Position numbers and translations under genes: made by a program
The notes under the pieces: generated by a model
Seen by the model: the letters and a program-made list of their open reading frames with translations, nothing else
What the model was told of the DNA's origin: nothing
Database searches by the model: none
Shown here: positions 18,600-28,057 of the stretch, in pieces
How positions within the stretch are numbered: the stretch's first letter is position 1
Layout of the letters: the number at the start of each line of letters is the position of its first letter
From: Methylophaga sp.
Lineage (GTDB): Bacteria; Pseudomonadota; Gammaproteobacteria; Nitrosococcales; Methylophagaceae
Direction: 5' to 3'
Length of the DNA stretch: 32,418 nt
Assembly: GCA_013139345.1 (NCBI GenBank)
Contig: WTAY01000091.1
Span: forward strand, 1-32,418

Positions 18600-20966
18600 A
18601 TGCAATTTAAACGCCACAAACTCTCGCTGTTAATTCATAGCGCAATGCTATTATCAGCGATATCAACCACCTCTCTCGCAAACAGTAACAACCCAGCCTC
18701 AGCAATGGAATTACCAACATTAAGCGTTATCAGCACTACGCCACTGCCTGGCATTGGAGTTCCCGTTGAAGACTATGCTGGAAATATTAAAGTCATTAGT
18801 GCCGAAACCATTGAAAATGAAAACGCACTAGATATGGCTGAATTAATGTTTAAAAACATAGGGAGCATTGACATTAATTCAGCACAAAACAATCCTTATC
18901 AAAATGATGTTAATTACCGTGGTTTTCTAGCTTCTCCCCTTGTCGGTAGCGCCATTGGTCTTTCCGTTTATGTTGATGGACAACGTGTTAACGAAGGGTT
19001 TGGCGACACCTTAAACTGGGATCTCATTCCCGACTTTGCATTGTCCAATATTGTGCTTATCCCCGGTTCTAATCCTTTATTTGGTTTAAATACATTAGGG
19101 GGAGCAATATCAGTACATACCAAAAATGGCTTTAATTTTGAAGGAACAGAAGTCGAGCTCTCAGCAGGTGAAAATGGGCGACGTCAAGGCACTATTCAAC
19201 ATGGCGGCAACAGTGGCAATGTTGATTGGTATGTTGGCGCAACTAAGTTTGAAGAAGATGGCTGGCGTGTTAACTCTCCATCAGATGTAAAACAGTTCTT
19301 CGGTAAAGTGGGCTGGGAATCAGATACAACCGATTTAGACCTAAGCTACACCCATGTTGACACAGATTTGATCGGTAATGGTTTTGTTGCAGAAAGTCGC
19401 CTAAATAGCCAAGGCAGGGATGCGATTCATTCCTACCCTGATCAAACTGAAAATAAAATGGACAATCTTAACCTGAATGCCTCTCATTGGCTCAATGATA
19501 ATACACTGGTGGCCGCCAATGCTTTTTATCGAAATTATAAAAGAAAAACCTTGAATGGAGATGTTGAAATTGGCTGTGCAGTTGATGTAGCTGCATTGGG
19601 TGATGATTTTGAAGCTGAAGATACACATCTCACCTCTTGTATTCCGGGAGCAAGCGCTGCTGGGACTCAATATGAAGATGATCTAGGTGTTATACAAACG
19701 GCTATTGCGGCTGATGAATTTGAAGTTGAAATAGAAGGTGAAGAACGCCGCACTGAAACTGAAACAGATTCATGGGGTACTAGTTTACAGTTTACACACA
19801 GTCATCAAATTGCATCCATGGATAATCAATGGACAATAGGTGCAAGCTATGACAAAGCAGAGACAGACTTCCTTAGTATTGAAGCTGAAGAAGGTGATGT
19901 AGATCTAAGTAACGGAACAATCATCGCTGGCACAGTAGATGAGGCTGAAGTTGGTGTCGATATTAAAACAGAGCGTATCAATTATGCCTTAATGATTTCT
20001 GACACCTTAAATTTATCAGATAAAACAGCATTAACACTAGCTGGACGTTATCAACATTCTGAAGTAAAAATTGATAATTTTAATCCTGGTGATGAAAAAC
20101 TAGAGGGTGACCATTCATTTTCACGCTTTAGCCCGGCGGTATCATTGAGCCATAAATTACAAGAAGATGTAACACTATACGGAAGCTATAACGAAAGTTT
20201 TAGAACACCAACGGCTGCCGAACTAACCTGTGCCGATCCTAATGATCCTTGTAAATTACCTAACTCATTTGTTGCCGATCCACCACTTGATCCTGTTATC
20301 GGTAAAACCATAGAAATCGGGGCTCGCGGTAAATTAGTCTCATCAATCAATTGGTCTATTGCTGCTTTTAGAACAGAATTAGAAGATGATCTATTGTTCA
20401 CACTTGCTGATAATGCCGGTGGTGGTTATTTTATTAATGTTGATGAAACTCGCCGCCAAGGTCTTGAGCTTGGTTTAGATGGCAAAGTAAATAGCTTAAA
20501 CTGGTATGGTAACTATAGTTTTATTGATGCCACATTTGAATCTGATGAAACATTAGCCAGCGTCGTTGACCCAAATGGCATTAACGTGCAAGCAGGTGAC
20601 CAATTGCCGGCGATTCCTCGCCATAACATCAAGCTTGGGGCTGATTATGCATTCACACCAACATTTAATATGGGTGCAAGCATGCAATATGCTGGCAGCA
20701 GCTATATGCGAGGCGATGAAGGCAATGAGCTACCTAAAATTAATAGTTACACAACGTTCAACCTCAATGCGCGTTACAAACCACATAAAATGGTTCAACT
20801 GTGGGCTAAAGTTGATAATGTATTTGATCGTGAATATGAAAATTCGGGCATTAGAAACTTTAATTTTTATGAGCTACCTGAGGATGGTGAAGTAATCCAA
20901 GAAGAACGCTTTGTTTCACCTGGCGCGCCACGCTCATTCTGGGCAGGTGTAAAAGTAAGTTTTTAA
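18600..20966 (+). CDS. TonB-dependent outer-membrane receptor
   Basis: 788 aa; signal peptide, plug (NVNYRGF-like DVNYRGF, GSNPLFGLNTLGGAISVHTKNG), beta-barrel with terminal VDNVFDREYENSG and C-terminal SFWAGVKVSF. Confidence 0.93.
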   Translation: MQFKRHKLSLLIHSAMLLSAISTTSLANSNNPASAMELPTLSVISTTPLPGIGVPVEDYAGNIKVISAETIENENALDMAELMFKNIGSIDINSAQNNPYQNDVNYRGFLASPLVGSAIGLSVYVDGQRVNEGFGDTLNWDLIPDFALSNIVLIPGSNPLFGLNTLGGAISVHTKNGFNFEGTEVELSAGENGRRQGTIQHGGNSGNVDWYVGATKFEEDGWRVNSPSDVKQFFGKVGWESDTTDLDLSYTHVDTDLIGNGFVAESRLNSQGRDAIHSYPDQTENKMDNLNLNASHWLNDNTLVAANAFYRNYKRKTLNGDVEIGCAVDVAALGDDFEAEDTHLTSCIPGASAAGTQYEDDLGVIQTAIAADEFEVEIEGEERRTETETDSWGTSLQFTHSHQIASMDNQWTIGASYDKAETDFLSIEAEEGDVDLSNGTIIAGTVDEAEVGVDIKTERINYALMISDTLNLSDKTALTLAGRYQHSEVKIDNFNPGDEKLEGDHSFSRFSPAVSLSHKLQEDVTLYGSYNESFRTPTAAELTCADPNDPCKLPNSFVADPPLDPVIGKTIEIGARGKLVSSINWSIAAFRTELEDDLLFTLADNAGGGYFINVDETRRQGLELGLDGKVNSLNWYGNYSFIDATFESDETLASVVDPNGINVQAGDQLPAIPRHNIKLGADYAFTPTFNMGASMQYAGSSYMRGDEGNELPKINSYTTFNLNARYKPHKMVQLWAKVDNVFDREYENSGIRNFNFYELPEDGEVIQEERFVSPGAPRSFWAGVKVSF

Positions 20967-21086
20967 CATAAACAACTTAGGACTAAATCATAGTTTTTGA
21001 ACGATTAATTCTGATTTATAGTAACGATGAAGCAGATAAAATAACTACAGTTTATTGAATTCAGCTTCATTAAATGTCTCATGTTT

Positions 21087-21118
21087 GGCCAGATAATTTA
21101 TCTGGCCTTTTTTTTAAT
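21087..21118 (+). terminator. Rho-independent terminator after TonB receptor gene
   Basis: GGCCAGATAATTTATCTGGCC followed by TTTTTTTT. Confidence 0.9.
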
Positions 21119-21131
21119 TGAGGAATTTAGA

Positions 21132-21932
21132 ATGGCCATCTCACTTAAATACTCACTCACTCTCATTCTTATTTTTTTATCACTGAATCAACGCTGCATC
21201 GCCGATGACAGCGATACAACTCGTGTTTGGCAACAATTAAAACATGAATATTTTGGTCATCGACTTATCAGTGATAACGCCACTGATCTATTATTTATTG
21301 AGGTCCCCAACAAGGTTGAAGATGCAGCGATCATGCCCATCACCATAAAATCACTCTCAGCCCAGACACCTCAACATCATATAAAAACATTACACTTAAT
21401 TGTTGATAATAACCCTCAGCCTTACTCTGCTGAATTTCACCTTTCACCTAAACTTGGTCCGATTAATATCTCAACCCGAATTAGAATGGATAACTTCAGC
21501 AATGTACGAGTCATTGCAGAAATGAATGATAATAGCTTACATATGGTAAATCGCTTCGTCATCGCCTCTGGCGGTTGCTCTGCTCCAGCAAGTAAAGACC
21601 CTGAAAAATCTCTCGCTAGACTAGGCAAGGTGAAAATGCGAATGCGTGAACCAATTATTGGTCAAGAAACAACCGTACAAATCATTGTCAGCCACCCCAA
21701 CTCAAGTGGCATGCAATTTAACAAAGCATCACGCCAGTTTATTCCCGCTCATTATGTCACCGATATTAATATCAGCTTTAATGATGAAGCCTTGCTAACA
21801 GTTAAGACAGGCATCACTCTCAGCGAAGATCCCAGTATTCGATTTACGTTTACCCCTCAAGTGTCAGGAACCTTAACTGCCAAAATTATCGACAGTAAGC
21901 AAACAATCTACCTTGTTGAAAAGAAAATATAA
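21132..21932 (+). CDS. Quinoprotein dehydrogenase-associated fused SoxYZ-like carrier protein
   Basis: Starts MAISLKYSLTLILIFLSLNQRCIA (ORF-track start at 21081 lies within the upstream terminator). SoxY-like N-half ends in VNRFVIASGGCSAPASKD; SoxZ-like half KVKMRMREPIIGQETTVQIIVSHPNSSGMQ...FTFTPQVSGTLTAKIIDS. Confidence 0.87.
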   Translation: MAISLKYSLTLILIFLSLNQRCIADDSDTTRVWQQLKHEYFGHRLISDNATDLLFIEVPNKVEDAAIMPITIKSLSAQTPQHHIKTLHLIVDNNPQPYSAEFHLSPKLGPINISTRIRMDNFSNVRVIAEMNDNSLHMVNRFVIASGGCSAPASKDPEKSLARLGKVKMRMREPIIGQETTVQIIVSHPNSSGMQFNKASRQFIPAHYVTDINISFNDEALLTVKTGITLSEDPSIRFTFTPQVSGTLTAKIIDSKQTIYLVEKKI

Positions 21933-22087
21933 CCCGTCGGGAGTTTATCCCATAAAACATCAGGCATTACCCTCAATTCCTTTTGAGCCAAAACATCTAT
22001 AATAAACATTCGTTTTTCAGAACAGTACTCTAAACACTTTGTACAAAACGATATTCTCCCATTGCTTATTCTCAATAATAAGTTTAG

Positions 22088-22115
22088 GCCAGGCTTCTCG
22101 CCTGGCTTTTTTTTT
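22088..22115 (+). terminator. Rho-independent terminator
   Basis: GCCAGGC-TTCTC-GCCTGGC-TTTTTTTTT, 156 nt past the SoxYZ stop and pointing toward convergent mxaL. Confidence 0.9.
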
Positions 22116-22149
22116 ACTTTTTTCTAAGAGATAAGCCAGCTTGATATTT

Positions 22150-23160
22150 TCAATTTAGACTACGCCTAACCCACCGCCAAACACCGAATGACCTAATCAC
22201 CTGCCAAAACCAACCCAGCAATACCAGAACGGTCGCCAGCAAACCATAAATCCAACGCGCATCACGATCTGCTATCGCATACTTGCGATATTCCACATTA
22301 TTTAAAGCATTGATGGCATCTCTGGGGGTATGCACTCGGGCTAAATCATAGCCAATAGCTTTAGAAATAGTTTGCATCACTTTTCTGCCATAGCTTGATT
22401 GGTGTTCTCTTACCCTATCTAACACTCCTTCTAATGCTTTTTCGCCAGGCGATAGGGTGCGTACATAGGCTAATAAGTCGGGATAGTTGCCTTGTAATAC
22501 GGCTTCTTCTTTTGTCCAATAGCCTATAATTTCATCGCGTTCATTAAATCTGGGGATGGGCTGTAAGGCATCACCGCCGACACCGAGCAATAGCCCTTTT
22601 ATTTGCCCTCGTCGTTTTATCAATGCATTCACATACGGTATATCTTTATGCGGCGCTTCATCGCCATCGGTAATAAAAACAAGGTTAAGATCGCGTTGCT
22701 TGGCATCATCTGTTGCCATGGCGATGGTTTCTGTCAGCAGTGAGTCACCAATCCACCGCATGCGTCTATCCAATCCAGTGACCATTTTTTCTATTGCAGG
22801 AAAGTGCCTACACACTTCTAGCGGTTCAAATAACATCACTGCTTCATCGCCTGCAAATAAGCTAACAGCAACGCGTGAACCACAGGGCAAGCTTGCCATG
22901 CTTTCTCGCACGGCAATTTTGGCTAAGGTGAACCTGTCCGTTTGTGGCTTGGGATAATTCACATCAGTGACATTCATACTTTCGCTGATGTCGATAACGA
23001 ATAAGGTATCTTGCACGAGGCTATTGAGCTTCATTTGGGGGTTAAACCAAACAGGCGCTAATGCAATGGCGGCGAGAATATAAAATACTCCGCCATTTTG
23101 AATAGCATGCCGTAAATGAACACGGAAATGCCCCCACCAATGCTTGAAGTTATGGTGCAT
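22150..23160 (-). CDS. mxaL: MxaL-like VWA protein
   Basis: 336 aa; VWA MIDAS DTLFVIDISESMNVTD, FITDGDEAPH; position in mxaR-S-A-C-K-L order. Confidence 0.85.
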   Translation of the reverse strand: MHHNFKHWWGHFRVHLRHAIQNGGVFYILAAIALAPVWFNPQMKLNSLVQDTLFVIDISESMNVTDVNYPKPQTDRFTLAKIAVRESMASLPCGSRVAVSLFAGDEAVMLFEPLEVCRHFPAIEKMVTGLDRRMRWIGDSLLTETIAMATDDAKQRDLNLVFITDGDEAPHKDIPYVNALIKRRGQIKGLLLGVGGDALQPIPRFNERDEIIGYWTKEEAVLQGNYPDLLAYVRTLSPGEKALEGVLDRVREHQSSYGRKVMQTISKAIGYDLARVHTPRDAINALNNVEYRKYAIADRDARWIYGLLATVLVLLGWFWQVIRSFGVWRWVRRSLN

Positions 23161-23210
23161 TATAAAAACCCTTTCAAGAAGGAGAAGGCTACCTTTAATA
23201 GATTCAACAT

Positions 23211-23807
23211 TTAAGGCAGGCCTCGGCGTGTATTATCTTTCATTAACGCACGTCCATTTTGCTTAAAGGGATCAATACCAATGGTGTAACCATCTATCAT
23301 AGCACTGCCCGCACCGCGTTTTTGTGGACTGATTCTATCAAGTCGTTCTAAGTTATAACGCGCTGCATAGAAGTCAGGCTCAAGGCGTAATGCTCCTTTA
23401 TAATATTCTCGTGCTAATAGGATTCGAGCAACCAAATGTCGGCTACCATGGGCGTCATCTAAATCAGCTTCGGCTGTGTTGGCATATAAATTCCCCAGCG
23501 CGTGTTTTGCTAAGGCTTGTAGGTGTGTAGCATTGCTGGCTTCAGCTACATCAAACGCTTTTACGGCGCGGGCTAGTTTACCTTCATTGACCAATAAATA
23601 GCCCATGCTATAGGCTTCAAGCGTATTGTCATTAGTTAATTCATGGGTGAGTAGAGATTGATCAGCGTAGGCAGTATTTAATCGCACTGCTTGTTGCCAT
23701 TGACTAAAGAAAAACACGGCCACAAGACAAGATACTGCCGCTGCCGCTAAGATAATATGGGGGAAGTAGTCTAATAAATATTGCCTGAATTTAATTCGTT
23801 TATTCAT
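23211..23807 (-). CDS. mxaK: MxaK-like membrane-anchored TPR-type protein
   Basis: Single N-terminal TM (YFPHIILAAAAVSCLVAVFFF), repeat-like helices, position between mxaC and mxaL. MNKRIKFRQY start preferred over the ORF start at 23837. Confidence 0.8.
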   Translation of the reverse strand: MNKRIKFRQYLLDYFPHIILAAAAVSCLVAVFFFSQWQQAVRLNTAYADQSLLTHELTNDNTLEAYSMGYLLVNEGKLARAVKAFDVAEASNATHLQALAKHALGNLYANTAEADLDDAHGSRHLVARILLAREYYKGALRLEPDFYAARYNLERLDRISPQKRGAGSAMIDGYTIGIDPFKQNGRALMKDNTRRGLP

Positions 23808-23811
23808 GTAC

Positions 23812-24816
23812 TTATTTTCTCCAAGCCTTGATTTCAATTTGCTTTAACCAAAACAATACACCAAGAAATAGCATGGCGATCATATAAAAATAAACGGCAT
23901 AATCTTGTCTTGGTAAGCGAAATTCATAGCGGGTGGATTTATTGGTTGCCCTCCCTATTTCTGCCACTGCTCGTTGCAAGCCTTGCTCGCTATTCACTTC
24001 AAATGCTTGATAGGGCATGCCCAGCGATAGGAAGAGTTGATTTAATGCCACATTGGGATCGACCGCGCCTTCATCTTTGCTGATGTCCTCTTCAAATTCC
24101 AAGGAAAAATCATAGCCCGTATGCACATAGATCCACATCAATTCTGCTTGATATTCTTTGAAGCGTTCTCGCAATATTTCTTTGTCTTCTTCTTTGATTT
24201 TAGTATCACCATCCGACACCAATAAAATCAGTCGTGTTGCTGTGTAGGGTCTATCTTGAAAATAATCCAAGCCCATTTCTAAGGCACGATGCAAAGCGGT
24301 GAAACCTGAGCTATTGCCTTCTGCACTTTTCAATGCTGCGCGCGCCAGCTCTCTATCGGCTGATAATGGGGCTACCGCGATTGGTGAGGCATTAAACACC
24401 ACCACACCAAAGGTATCGCCGGGGCGTTGATCCATCAATTTAAGCAATACGGTGCGTGATGCTTCTATTCGGCTGAGTGTCACTTTCCCCCGAGCGCGCT
24501 CGACGGGATCTTGCTCTTCTAAGCTTTCCGCCATGCTGCCACTGCGATCTAATACGATCACAATTTCAGCACCTTTGCCTGTTCTTGTTTGGGTGCCACC
24601 TTCGGTAAACGGTGCGGCGGCAGCAATCACTAAACTTACTAGCGTTAACACAGCCAACATCCGCACGCCCCAACGCAATAAGTTAGACACCGTATCCTTC
24701 GTCCAATCTTCTAATCCCGGATAGCTAAACTGCTTCACCCCATAAGAAATTAACGGCAATAAGCAAAATGGCAGTAGCCATAATAATTCGGGCTTGAAAA
24801 AATGAAGAGCATTCAT
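23812..24816 (-). CDS. mxaC: MxaC-like VWA protein
   Basis: 334 aa; BatA-like N-terminus PELLWLLPFCLLPLIS, MIDAS EIVIVLDRSGSMAES; start codon directly abuts the mxaA stop. Confidence 0.87.
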   Translation of the reverse strand: MNALHFFKPELLWLLPFCLLPLISYGVKQFSYPGLEDWTKDTVSNLLRWGVRMLAVLTLVSLVIAAAAPFTEGGTQTRTGKGAEIVIVLDRSGSMAESLEEQDPVERARGKVTLSRIEASRTVLLKLMDQRPGDTFGVVVFNASPIAVAPLSADRELARAALKSAEGNSSGFTALHRALEMGLDYFQDRPYTATRLILLVSDGDTKIKEEDKEILRERFKEYQAELMWIYVHTGYDFSLEFEEDISKDEGAVDPNVALNQLFLSLGMPYQAFEVNSEQGLQRAVAEIGRATNKSTRYEFRLPRQDYAVYFYMIAMLFLGVLFWLKQIEIKAWRK

Positions 24817-25764
24817 TTACGATTTTCTTGCCGCATGTCTAAATAACCTTTCTGACACTGTTGCACGCTTAATCCACGCCATTGTCTCAGCCACAGAAAT
24901 ATTATGGTCTTGTGCGTTTGTCTCATGAAATGCACGCCATGAATCATCAAAAAATTGAGTAATCGTTTCTTTATCAACTGACAAATAAGGTGCTTTCTCA
25001 AATAATATATCGAGGGTATTCGGATATAAACTCTGACCTGAACTGCCTGCTAAACCTGCATGAATGGCGCGTAAATCATCTGCCGTGAATTGTGTTTGTT
25101 TTATTGTTTCTTGTTGGCGTAGTTGACGTGCCAATAAGGTCATCGCACCCGGATGGCGTGGCAGCCATTTAATACGATCTTGCAACCATAACCACGCTAG
25201 CGCCAACAATATTCCCAACACTAAATACAAGAAAGCCAGATTTAGGGGCATGGCTTCATCAAAACGAGGCGGGGTGATAATAGGGCGTAATGTTTCTTCT
25301 GACGTTAATTGCTCAGGCAACACCGGTGATAAATAAAAACCTTGCTCGGGAATGGTGATAATCAAGGGTTCTCGATCATCGTCGGCGACTTCTACGGCTA
25401 AGGTTTGCAAAATAATAGCCGGGATTTGAATTATTTGTGCTTCGCCAACCGTGCCGAAAAGCTGCCAGGTGAAATCAAGGCTAATGAATTCACGGTCATC
25501 GGCCAATTTTTCTTTATTTGCAGTGACATCACGTAAATCTAACCATGCATTAATCGGCCCTTGGAGTGGCACGCTGTTTAAATCAAAAATATAGCCTTGT
25601 TCTAAGGTGAATTCGGCATGCATGGTAATGATGTCGCCTAAGGTATAACCATGATTACGCATGTTAACGGTCACATTTACATCTGCCGAATTAATGGTGG
25701 TTCCCTCAGCAAACAGTGAGGTCATTATCAGTGATAACAATAAAAATAATAGTGATCTCATCAT
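24817..25764 (-). CDS. mxaA: MxaA-like protein
   Basis: 315 aa; signal peptide, beta-rich domain, single C-terminal-half TM (LNLAFLYLVLGILLALAWLWL); order mxaS-mxaA-mxaC; 4-nt overlap with mxaS. Confidence 0.82.
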   Translation of the reverse strand: MMRSLLFLLLSLIMTSLFAEGTTINSADVNVTVNMRNHGYTLGDIITMHAEFTLEQGYIFDLNSVPLQGPINAWLDLRDVTANKEKLADDREFISLDFTWQLFGTVGEAQIIQIPAIILQTLAVEVADDDREPLIITIPEQGFYLSPVLPEQLTSEETLRPIITPPRFDEAMPLNLAFLYLVLGILLALAWLWLQDRIKWLPRHPGAMTLLARQLRQQETIKQTQFTADDLRAIHAGLAGSSGQSLYPNTLDILFEKAPYLSVDKETITQFFDDSWRAFHETNAQDHNISVAETMAWIKRATVSERLFRHAARKS

Positions 25765-26615
25765 GCGTCTTTTCCCATAAAATACGCCGTGAGTGACGCG
25801 GCATTAAATTCACCATTCACCACAAAAGGCCGTGTTCCCAACACCGTACACGCACTATTCACCGATTTTATATGCTTCTCTCGAGCAGCACTCATTTGGT
25901 CGCGCACACTTTGTCGCATCCACACAAATTGCCCCGCCCCTGTTTCTGAATCACGCAAAATAGCGATACCACGTTTAGGTTGCTCATCAATTTCAGTGGG
26001 GTCTTGCAACATAACAGGCACCACATCATGATGACTGAGTTTTTTTAATAAAGATTTAAGCTTGCCTTCACCCCAACGAAAATCAGATATTATAAAGACC
26101 AAACATGGGTTTTGAGGCAGATATGGCACCACATCAAACAAGCCATCGGCATGCGAACCTTCTAGTTTCAAATCAGCAAAATGCTGTTGCAACCACACCC
26201 ATGCACTGCGGTTTGCTTTGGGTGGCAACATTCGTTTTTTATTCATTTTCTCGCCAGCCACATATACCCCAAAGGCATCACCTGAGCGATAGGCCGACAG
26301 AGCTAATTGCGAGGCGACTTCTTTTGCCACGTTAAAGCGATTCACCTTACCGATATAAGACATTGATGCCGAGGTATCGACTAACACAATCACTTTTAAA
26401 GCCGAGTTTAAATAGAAATCTCGCACCCATACATTCTTAAATGGATCGCGTGCACTGGTGCGTAAATCTAAACGTCTTGGATCAGGGCGCTCCCGTAACG
26501 GAACAACCGATCGAAGCTGGTCACCTGCACCAGGCACCACGCCATGTCCCGCACCGGGTTGATGTCCAGATGGTCGCCAGCGAATGTGATAATGAATGAG
26601 AGGTTGTTGTGCCAT
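25761..26615 (-). CDS. mxaS: MxaS-like DUF58 protein
   Basis: 284 aa; DPFKNVWVRDFYLNSALKVIVLVDTSASMSYIGK DUF58/VWA-like; directly downstream of the MoxR ATPase gene. Confidence 0.85.
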   Translation of the reverse strand: MAQQPLIHYHIRWRPSGHQPGAGHGVVPGAGDQLRSVVPLRERPDPRRLDLRTSARDPFKNVWVRDFYLNSALKVIVLVDTSASMSYIGKVNRFNVAKEVASQLALSAYRSGDAFGVYVAGEKMNKKRMLPPKANRSAWVWLQQHFADLKLEGSHADGLFDVVPYLPQNPCLVFIISDFRWGEGKLKSLLKKLSHHDVVPVMLQDPTEIDEQPKRGIAILRDSETGAGQFVWMRQSVRDQMSAAREKHIKSVNSACTVLGTRPFVVNGEFNAASLTAYFMGKDA

Positions 26616-26619
26616 ATTA

Positions 26620-27636
26620 TTATGGCGTAGGAACGCAGTTCAAAATCGCCTGTGTATACGCCCGCGCTAACCAACCGCGTTGCAATTCGTAAATTGGCGT
26701 AAAAAATACTCTATGCGCCACCACCTGATGAAATACTACCGCCACATCTTGTGGCATCAATTCTAGACGACCATCAAGCCATGCAGATACCTTTGCTGCA
26801 CGCACCAACATACTTGTACCTCGAGGCCCCATGCCCGCCACCATCAACTCATCCATTTCAACATCAGGTAGCTGTACACCATACTTTTCTGGATTATGCG
26901 TTGCTCGCCGCAAATGTTCTACAAAGTTTTGCACTGCCTCTCCCGCAGTTACCGCACTTTGAATCATCGGTGCAAACATAGTGAGCGCTTTGAAATCAAG
27001 GTTCCCTGATGTGACCGACTCGATCAGTGTATCTGTATCATGGAACCGACTATCAAATGTCAGTGACTTATGCACCTCGCTATCATCATCAGGGGCAATT
27101 TCTAACTCCATCAAAAAACGATCTCGCGCCGCACCCGGCAACTCAAAGGTTTCTTCTTTTTCTACCGCATTGCGATCAGCAAACACTAATAAATGTGGGA
27201 ATTGATATTCTTTATTAAAAGCCGTAATACTACGCTCAGCCATCACCCGTAACAATAAAGAATGCACTTGCGGACGAGCGCGGTTAATTTCATTAAAAAA
27301 GAAAACGGATAGCTCTTTACCCTGCGATAAAATTGGCCCAGGGTCAACACGTGGCTTGCCATCTTGATCAATGAAAGTGTGATAAATCAAATCTTGAGGC
27401 ATCAAATCAATCGTACCTTCCATTCGTTGATAACCACCACCTAAACCTCGTGAAGCGGCACGTAGAAGAGTGGTTTTCCCCACCCCCACATTGCCTTCAA
27501 GCAATACATGTCCACGAGCAAAAATTGCAATCACTAATGAGCGAATAACAGGCGCCAATCCCAATACAACCCCATTCAACTCTTGTTCATAAGACACAGC
27601 ACGGCTACGCCAATCTTCAAGTATATTTTCCGACAT
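26620..27636 (-). CDS. mxaR: MoxR-family AAA+ ATPase
   Basis: Walker A LEGNVGVGKTTLLRAASRGLGG, Walker B VFFFNEINRARPQVHSLLLRVMAE. MSENILEDW start preceded by AGGAAG preferred over the ORF start at 27681. Confidence 0.92.
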   Translation of the reverse strand: MSENILEDWRSRAVSYEQELNGVVLGLAPVIRSLVIAIFARGHVLLEGNVGVGKTTLLRAASRGLGGGYQRMEGTIDLMPQDLIYHTFIDQDGKPRVDPGPILSQGKELSVFFFNEINRARPQVHSLLLRVMAERSITAFNKEYQFPHLLVFADRNAVEKEETFELPGAARDRFLMELEIAPDDDSEVHKSLTFDSRFHDTDTLIESVTSGNLDFKALTMFAPMIQSAVTAGEAVQNFVEHLRRATHNPEKYGVQLPDVEMDELMVAGMGPRGTSMLVRAAKVSAWLDGRLELMPQDVAVVFHQVVAHRVFFTPIYELQRGWLARAYTQAILNCVPTP

Positions 27637-27978
27637 AGAACTTCCTACAATTTTATAAAATAGCTTAGCTATAATTATCACTCGAAAACCAGTTATTTAT
27701 ACAGGGAGTAACTCCTTAAATATAAAACTAAAGGGAAAAATATGGGATTAAGACCTCACTTACCATCCGTGTCTATTAATTTCGCCATAATAGCCATATC
27801 CTCCTCTCCCTATGCAGAAAACATAATCCAGAATCTCCGATAGCGTGGCTATACCCATAATCAATGAATATAAACTACGCCTGCAGGATGGCAGGGAAAC
27901 CGAAGATATTAACCGTCACGTTAAGTTTTCCGCTTGCTTTGGCTGGGGCCCACAACAAGGTTTTACCCTGATTTTAAA

Positions 27979-28010
27979 CAAAAAAAAGCCCGACACATAT
28001 GCCGAGCTTT
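27979..28010 (-). terminator. Rho-independent terminator after xoxF
   Basis: On the minus strand AAGCTCGGCATATGTGTCGGGCTTTTTTTTG; separates xoxF from mxaR. Confidence 0.9.
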
Positions 28011-28057
28011 CTTTATTACGATTTATGTATTAAATAATATTAATACATAAGGGTATT

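Noticed and set aside
21081-21131. ORF-track start of the SoxYZ gene
   Set aside because: This stretch is the TonB gene terminator; a signal peptide starts cleanly at ATG 21132.
27845-28033. 62 aa ORF on + strand between xoxF and mxaR
   Set aside because: Overlaps the xoxF terminator and repeat-like sequence; treated as an intergenic remnant.
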